Assembly (NCBI GenBank): GCA_032622095.1
Contig: CP136061.1
Span: 84,604,324 to 84,668,323, forward strand
Source: Siphonodentalium dalli
Lineage: Eukaryota; Mollusca; Scaphopoda; Gadilida; Siphonodentaliidae
Direction of reading: 5' to 3'
DNA: 64,000 nt
Shown: positions 49,501 to 58,500 of the stretch, piece after piece
How the letters are laid out: every line of letters starts with the position of its first letter
Numbering within the stretch: position 1 is the stretch's first letter
Made by a program: the position numbers and the translations under genes
The notes under the pieces: generated by a model
Seen by the model: the letters and a program-made list of their open reading frames with translations, nothing else
The model's database searches: none
Told to the model about the DNA's origin: nothing

Positions 49501-52500
49501 CAAGCATCCAAAAATGGGATAACTTCAAAACTTTAACCCAAAATAAACAAATTATTTTCGACTTTTGGGTTTGGGATATGTTTATTAACCCAATTTGATA
49601 TGTTTAGGGGTGTTGATCAATAGAAATGAAATGTCTTTGGACATTTATGACAATTGATTGTTTCATAGAAATTCTCAATAATCTGTAGTTAAATTTTCTG
49701 ATAGTTAGGCACTAAATCATGTAACCCCAGTATGAACATTTGATGATTTGTGGGAAGGGGCAGGGAGGAGAAGACTTTTTTAGCAGGTTGAACATTGTTC
49801 ACATACAGGGAACTCATGCTTTAACACAACATGTTATTACCGGATAGCTACTTAATTCTAGATACATGTACGAATTTATATCAAGAATCTATCATACCGG
49901 TATATAATAGTCCTGACATAATTTCTACTACTAGAATAAAGTCTATATCAGATTTATAGAGATATTGACTTGAATGTAGTATGAGCTGGTATATACAGTA
50001 CGTGTCATGTATCAGATTTATAGATGTACCGTCTTACAGACTTAGTATGAGCTGGTATATACACTGTTGCTTTATTCATTAGGTCATTAAGATTTAAATA
50101 TCTTATTTTTTAAATTCATTTGATAGTGTCATTATTTCAATTAGAAAATTTCCAAATTATCCTGATACAGTACATGTATCTATATTTCCCAATTGCATGG
50201 GCCCTGAACTCTTTCCCAAAAATCCCCAAAATTATCCCTGTCAGATACTCTAGAGTTGGCGTACTATGGTTCTGGTTTGGCGAAATTTGTGTCCAATGTG
50301 GGAAAGATGGTGGTGTGGTAAAAGCTTCCCTAAGACCAAGATTGAAGAGTCACTCCAATATGCGAGATTTGAACAAAGTGCTAGGCCATTAGATAAATAA
50401 AAACTAAAATAAAAGAATATAAAATACAGTGCCTTCCAAGTTCAGTACAAAATTATATCCATATAGACTATATACATATATGATGCATTGAGGGCCATAA
50501 ATGCCTTGTGTGTTATAGGAATTCAAAAATAAAATTTAACAAGCAGTCGCAGATGGCGGTATCCCCCTGCTGAAATGTGCAGTTAGGCCAAGTGCATTCT
50601 CAATAATGTTTGCGTTCTCAGTATGCGCTAAACAAGAGGTGGGATTTTGTCAAAAAGCCTGGCTTGCAAACTCATTTTAGATACTGGTCATGGGAACGAA
50701 TATACCAAAAATCTTTTAAATCCGTTGACATTTGTGGAAATTAGCCCTGTGACGTCGTCAATTTGCACCAAAAATAATAAACAAAGTCCAATAACTCTGC
50801 TGAAAATATCCGGCCGGACCTGGTTTGCGAACTCGTTCTAGATACTGGTCATGTGAATTCATATATCAAAAATCTTTTAAATCCGTTGACATTTGTGGAA
50901 ATGAGCCCTGTGACGTCGTCCATTTGCACACAAAAAAATAAACAAAGTCCAATAACTCTGCTGAAAATATCTGGCCGGGCCTGGTTTGCGAACTCATTCT
51001 AGATACTGTTCAAGTGAACTCATATACCAAATATCTTTGAAATCTATTGAGATTTGTGGAAATGAGCCATTTGACGTTGTCTATTTGCTATTTGGTAAAT
51101 TCGACAAAAATAATAAACAAAGTCCAATAACTCCGGTAAAAATATCCGGCCGGACCTGGCTTGCGAACTCATTCTAGGTAATGGTCAGGTGAACTCATAT
51201 ACCACAAATCTTTGAGAGTCCATTGACATTTGTTCAAGTTATGACTCTTACAAATTCGGGACAGATGGACGGACAGACGGAACGGAACGATGGACAGACG
51301 GACGGAACCCATTACTATATAAAAAAAATTTACCCCCTATTTTTTTGCCCTTTGTTAGCGAAAAACGAAGGTTCAGTTTTTAGGCCTAAAGACTGAGAAG
51401 ACTGGGACTCTGAAGACCCTTAACAGTTAGCACTTGTCAAAATCACTCAAAAACAAGTAATCCTAAACAGGGATGTAGCTCGAGGGCTGTGGGATGTTCA
51501 CCTTTAAATTATCAACTGCATATGGCCTACCACCCTCCCCCATAGCCCATATCCACCAAACCGCAGCAAACTGCCAAGTTCATACAATTCCTTGTGCACA
51601 TCCACCCTTATGTTAGAATTTTACAATTGATACATGTACCTTATTAAAGCTTTCCGATCTGTTGAAAAGTTCCAACCAGACATGCCTTTTTTTAATGGCC
51701 GACCTCATTTAAACATATTGGAATCTCGACTACCCATGGAACCTACACACCAAACACCATTTCTTGACAAGAGGAAACCATTTTAACAAATCTGTATCCC
51801 AGTCACCAAGGACCCTCCATGTTATATATAACATAAAAGGTCAGCAGACCACAGTGTCCCCGGACAACGTGGCAAGTCGATGCCGCTTTGTTAAAGAAAT
51901 TAAAAAAAATGTTGAAATGTTCTAAGTTGAAAGGGTTAATAATTCCGTAAAAAAATAATTTTCCAGTCAGCTATATACATGTTGCACATCTCCAATATGT
52001 AGGTAATAATACTCTGAAGTTTCAAATATCTACGATCAAAACTGTAGGAGGAGTTGATTACACCATGAAGGTACCCTCATGCAGAAAATTATAAAAAAAA
52101 AAGTCGAAAGGCCCATAACTCTGGGAAAAATCATTGGTTCAAATTCGAACTGACCTGTATTTTGATATCAATGACTCATAAAAAAACGGAATTTTCAATT
52201 TAACAGTCCAAACTTGAGTTATCATCAGGAAACCAAAGTAAAAACAAGAAAAATTGAATTTTCTAAGTCGAATAAAGTCCATAACTCTAGGAAAAATCAG
52301 CTTCGAACTCAACCTGTATCTTGATATGACTGATCCACATAAAAACGGAATTTGCAATTAAAAGATCAAACCTTGAGATATCATCCGGAAACCGAAAAAG
52401 TGAGAAATTTTCTAAGTAAAAAAAAAAGTTGAAAAAGGGAAATAACTCCATAAAAGAACATCGGATCAAACCCAAAATTGCAGAGGACCTGTGTGCTTGG

Positions 52501-55500
52501 TTGAGACACCTACATACCAAGTTTCAATCAAATCGGATGATCATTACTGGAGTTATAACTCTGGACGGACGCACAGACACACGGACGGACGGACTGAGCT
52601 GATTACAATAGTCCCCGAAAATAAATTTTACGGGGGACAAAAAATAGGCCTGATGCTTCTTGAGAAGAAGACATTTTAAAAAATACTATAGGGGGAAACG
52701 TGATGTCCCTGGCATTTCGCTCATATTTGACCCAGTGACCCAATTGCAACAAATCTGCATCCCAGTCACTTAGGGACCATCCACACCAAATATGAATCAA
52801 TTTTTACTTGAAGTTCTGGAAAAGATGTTGACAGACATGTAAAGCTGGGTCTACAGGGGGAATATGCACCTGGATTCAGCGATACAGACATGTACAGCTG
52901 TGTCTACATGGGAATATGTACCTGGATTCAGCGATGTAAAGCTGGGTCTACATGGGGAATATGTAATGGGATTCAGCGATACAGACATGTACAGCTGGGT
53001 CTACATGGGGAATATGTACCTGGATTCAGCGATGTAAAGCTGGGTCTACATGGGGAATATGTACCTGGATTCAGTGATACAGATATGTAAAGCTGGGTCT
53101 ACATGGGAATATGTAACTGGATTCAGCGATACAGACATGTAAAGCTGGGTCTACATGGGAATATGTACAGTACCTGGATTCAGTGATACAGACATGTAAA
53201 GCTGGGTCTATGTACATGGGGAATATGTACCTGGATTCAGCGATACAGAAATGTAAAGCTGATTCTACATGGGGAATATGTAACCGGATTCAACAATGTA
53301 AAGCTGAGTCTAAATGGGGAATATGTACCTGGATTCAGCGATACAGACATGATAAGCTGATTCTACATGGGAATATGTGACTGCATTCAGTAATGTAAAG
53401 CGGAGTCTAAATGGGGAATATGTACTACTCTAGTAGCTCATGGTGGTTTTGTATGCACTTGTATGTCCAGAGCAAAACTCTTCATGAATCCACTAATTGA
53501 AGGTACACGAACAATATTTGGTTGGTGACACATTTCCCATTGAGGGCGAAATGGGCCAAATGGCCACGCCCCTTTTTGCGCGAAGTACTACCACCCGCCG
53601 TGACTATATCTCCAGAACCGTTGGACATAGGGGGTCGTGTGACCACTCAAAATGTGCGGAATGGACACATTATGGGGGGTCAGTAATACATTTTCATATC
53701 CAAAAGTCAATGGTTTTTAAGATAATTGCCAAAAACCAAAAAAAATCAATTTTTAAGGGCCCAATTTTGGGGTTCAGCACTTTTATCTCAAAGCTGAGCC
53801 CCCAATTCGAATTTTATTGATCTATATCCATCGGTACCACATATAGGTATAATTTCTGTACCATTATCGGATGGGATTGACCTTCAAGGAGCTCTTGACC
53901 CTGAAAATCCACATTATGGGGGGTCAGTAATACATTTTCATGTCCAAAAGTCAATGGTTTTTAAGATAATTGCCAAAAACCGATTTCAGCATGTTACGCA
54001 CCACAAGTATACAATACCACCAAGGCCACAGCATGGCTTATTCTCACTTTGCCGACGAGCCTGGAAAAATATCGCCGACAAGGTGTGATCGTCGCGCCTA
54101 TAGTCTGTATTAATTAAATGACAGTTTTCCCGGCTCCCGTTTGCAATGTTGTTTTGGCATGCCGCTAAACGAGTTTCACACGAGTCGTCATCCGATGAGC
54201 GATTTTCATGTTCACTCAGTGAAATAGTAGTAAACTGTTATTCGTATTGAGCGATCGTATTGAGCTATAAAAACCCCATGTCTCTCCAAAGTTGATCATA
54301 TTCAATGTTCTATCTTCATCATGGCAAGTTCTCAAGTAAATGTATTCTTCATCGCCAATGATCGAGGCAAACACCTGGTCTTCAACGACTTCAAATTCCG
54401 CATCAAATCACGTCGATCCGAGAATGTCCACTGGGTGTGTTGTAAGAATGGCTGTGGTGCCACCATCAACACAAAGAACGAGATATTTAGTTCTTCAATG
54501 AGTCAACACAACCATCTAGCCAATTCTGACCAGGTACGACACATGCATTTTTTTTTCAAATTCTTATAAAGAGCATCCATTCTTCTCTAAACAAAACGTC
54601 AGACAATAAAGAGCGTTCTAATTTATAATAATATTTAACTGATATATCTATATTCAAAAAATAGACATCAAATCTAATTTTATTTCTTTTTAACAGGTTA
54701 TGGCTCTACCATCAGATGTACACGATACATGCATTCGTCGACAACAATATGTTGCCACTTGTGTATGGATTCCTGTCGAACAAGAATCAGGCGACATACA
54801 CCAGATTCTTCCAGACACTAAAACAAACGGCCAACGATTTCAACATCCAGCTTAATTCGACGTGCCATCGCCTTACCATTCGTCCCCGTCGACCAGTTGA
54901 GCGATGATTGGCTCAATGTACTAGAAGAATGGGAAGAATATATGGAAACAACAGACCGCCCAATCGACGACCGCGTGACAAAGTTTTCCGATTCTGTGAC
55001 TATGCAGTGGAATGAAGTTGACGAAGGCCGTACCATGTGGAATCACTATAATACAACCGGCACCCGGACCACAAACCACGTCGAATGGTGGCACAGAAAA
55101 CTTCAAGGTTATATAGCCTATACAGAATCGACTATACTTCAACTGACTGGTGGCGACAGAGTTCAACCACAGAGAAGAAAATATCGGGCGGTCAACGCGT
55201 CTCTTAGACATTTCAAGAGAATATTAAGGGAAAACGAGATCGACGTTGTAGAATACTTAGATTCAATCGCTAAATTAGTTCGCCATTGAGTTTTTTGTTA
55301 AAGTATTGTCGTGTATTTGTTATTTGTTTGTTATCTCCTTGGATGTATTTTATTAATTATTTTGCATCAATAAATAAATAAAACATGACAGATTAGTTCA
55401 TCACATCAACATTGAATCAGCACCAAAGGTTCCAAAACCCTCGTTCCCAAATTGACAAATCATTAATAACCTACAAAAAGAGAGGACAAACCATTAAAAC

Positions 55501-58500
55501 ACCAAAAGAAAAGAGGAATAGACTATAAGCGGCAAATGATTGAAGTAAGGGATTATTGACACCTCGTGCAGGTACCCCCGGAATCAATAGCCGTCGGCAA
55601 AGTGAGATGCTCCCCACAGCATATGTATGACACTTTTTAAAGAAGTATCCGAATTCTCTGATCGACTTACATGTGTAAGAGCACAATTGACCACACACAA
55701 TGGGATTAGCTGGAAATTGCTGCTGAGGATGTGTTGACCCCGACACACAACATGAGCTCTTCATGACTGAACATGCCTTGGAAACTGGTGTGCTTTACCA
55801 AAAATCAGGTAACAATTGTGCTCTAATCAACAGAAATGTACAGATTGAACAAAACAGGTTTTCAAAATTTGTTATCAACATTTAACAGCTGATCTGATTT
55901 AAGTGACCAAGCTATGAAACATGCTAAACACTTTTACTAAATGGAATGACCAGCTGTTTGCTTCATGCAGCAGCCACATGTTGCGATCCTAAAATGGGTA
56001 TTGCATCTGGGCATAGTAAAAACATGTTGTAATCAGATGAGAGATGACCATATATACCAGTATATATTTCAGAAGTAATCAATTCTTCACAAAAAGTTTT
56101 AGGAAATGATGGAATTAGTTTTGATTGGCCATGATAGTTGCAGCACTTGCAGGTTGGAGAAGATGAGGGTCTATAATTTCACTAACATAATTCTTCATAA
56201 TAGCTAATAGCCCTCATAACTTACCATTTTAAAGATATTTTCATTTTCAATACCACCCCAGGTTAAGTGGTCCTGCTAATTTTATATTATGCTGATGGGT
56301 ACTGCTGGATTGCTATGATGTTTGTAGGTCAAAGCGATTCTGTTAAGTACCATTTTACCTAAAGTTGGTTATTTTGGCATTGTTTGGCTAATCCGAGCAA
56401 TTTGTGCAAAAGTCAGTGTCTGTATGAAACATTCAAGAACATATATACTTCAAAATATTTAATGTGTACGCTGATGATTGGTAAACAACAGGAATAGTCA
56501 TCTCAATTATGGCCAGTTTGTAAAAACCAGCACCCATTATTGAAATATTTCACAATATACATGTTTTTTAATGTTTTCTACACATAGTGGCTTATCCTCG
56601 ATTTGTTCAGATCGCTTTGCTCTACCTGAATATCATACCAAATTTATTAGCATCACCACTAAACTTGGGATGAATACTACCAAATGAATATATTGTGATA
56701 TACTAGTATAGGGCAATGGAAAAATAATGGTTGAGTCTTTTCTAAATATAATTCTAGTAAAACCTACACAATACCGTCTTGGTCTGATAAGACTCAGAGT
56801 CATGTTTATTTAGGAGTATAGACATGAAGTCCACCAGTCTCATGAAAATTAAATGGGCTCTGCACTAGTAACATCTGGGCTCCTGGGACCCATTAATATT
56901 GACAAATGCAACACACAAAAAAATACATAGTAACTTTCCTCAAACATAGATTATAACCTGACAATCATAGTGTTAGAATCAGTGTACATGTATATGTAGG
57001 CATGACCATAGCATGTTTTTGAAATACTGCAGAGTGCAGACCATAAATTTCACTAGAATATACATGTAGTTACTGCATGTACATCACACACATAAGGCGA
57101 CTGACACACATACACGTACATGCATGGTTCACAATATTTGACATGTAAAGTATATATATATATCTCCTGTGCCTATAACATCAAACCAAACGGTTTACAG
57201 TACTTTTACTGACATTTTTGGAGTGGCACATATACATACATAAAAAATAAAAGTCAATTTAAAGGGATGAAATGAAAAATAAATTTGTGCAACTATAATG
57301 GAGATCTATATAGCATTACAACATCCATAAATCTACAAAATCTACAACATCCACAAAAACATCTGACTATCATAGTCATTGGTAATGTGATCATTTTTCC
57401 TTGATAAGTTGAAACATGAACGAGGATTTCATAGCATGGCTACCTGCTGATGCTTGTATTTTTCTTCTAACTCTCTCGAGCTCACAACGCAACAGGATTG
57501 CATTCGGAATTTCAAGCCCATAAAGCTAGACACTTTAGAATCAAGCTTGCCAAATAAATTTCCATGAACCTCACATGAACTCACTCAGTTGAACACAAGG
57601 AACGATTGTCAAGTTGGAAAATATTCTGTATTTATGGAAGCCCTATATTTTTAATGTGTGGATTTATTATAACTGGACATGTATTTGTTAGTTTTGAACA
57701 GGACAATATATTTTAATATTACTGCAACTGCAGGCATAGGCAATCATGCCAGGCTAGCCATTATTTGTTCTAAAATAATGTACGTGTTAGGGAAATTGTA
57801 GAACCTTTATACAAAATGGTGATGCAGCCAATCAAAATTGATGTGGGACTGATAAAGACACAACCTGCTCGACTACCGAATCATACTGATTGATCAAATT
57901 GTAGTAACTCAACATTTACTAAACCTACTTGTGGGCTGAGTATAATTCAATTCAACATTAGAATACCATAAAAACACCCTGTTCTCCCATAAGTTTAAAG
58001 AAAATAACACATTGAACTCATTTACAAGTATATTGCTAATGTGATATATGTCATTCCATTTATAACCATTTTGACAGCCATCTCACATCAAAGGCCATGA
58101 CATCTAGATAACAAAAGATGAACTTCATTCAAATTATATCACCAGGTAACCTTTTTGTAGGAGTTTTGGGTTACTGATCAAATACCCAATAATTAATGAT
58201 TTCCTCAACATCTTTGTTATTGGGAAAATGTCTGTTTTTCATTCTACGACCAATATATTCCATCCAAAAACCTTATTTTCAGGGTCAAGAGCTGCTTGAA
58301 GGTCAATCCCATGCGATAATGGTACAGAAAATATCCGAAATGATACCTGTATGTGGCACCGATGGATATAGGTCAATAAAATTCTAATTAGGGGCATAGC
58401 TTTGAGATAAAAGTGCTGAACCCCAAAATTGGGCCCTTAAAAATGGATTTTGTTTTGTTTTTGGCAATTATCTTCAAAACCATTGACTTTTGAATATGAA

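Larger units (their letters stand above)
49278..52850 (+). mobile_element. F1 pearl-like element with nested elements
   Basis: Begins ACAAGATAGTCAATAACTGT, breaks off near 49,320, resumes at about 51,385 (AAAGACTGAGAAGACTGGGA), is split again by an F3 element (51,833-52,640), and continues to about 52,850. There it meets the exon-1-donor minisatellite. The 3' hairpin end is lost. Confidence 0.65.
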
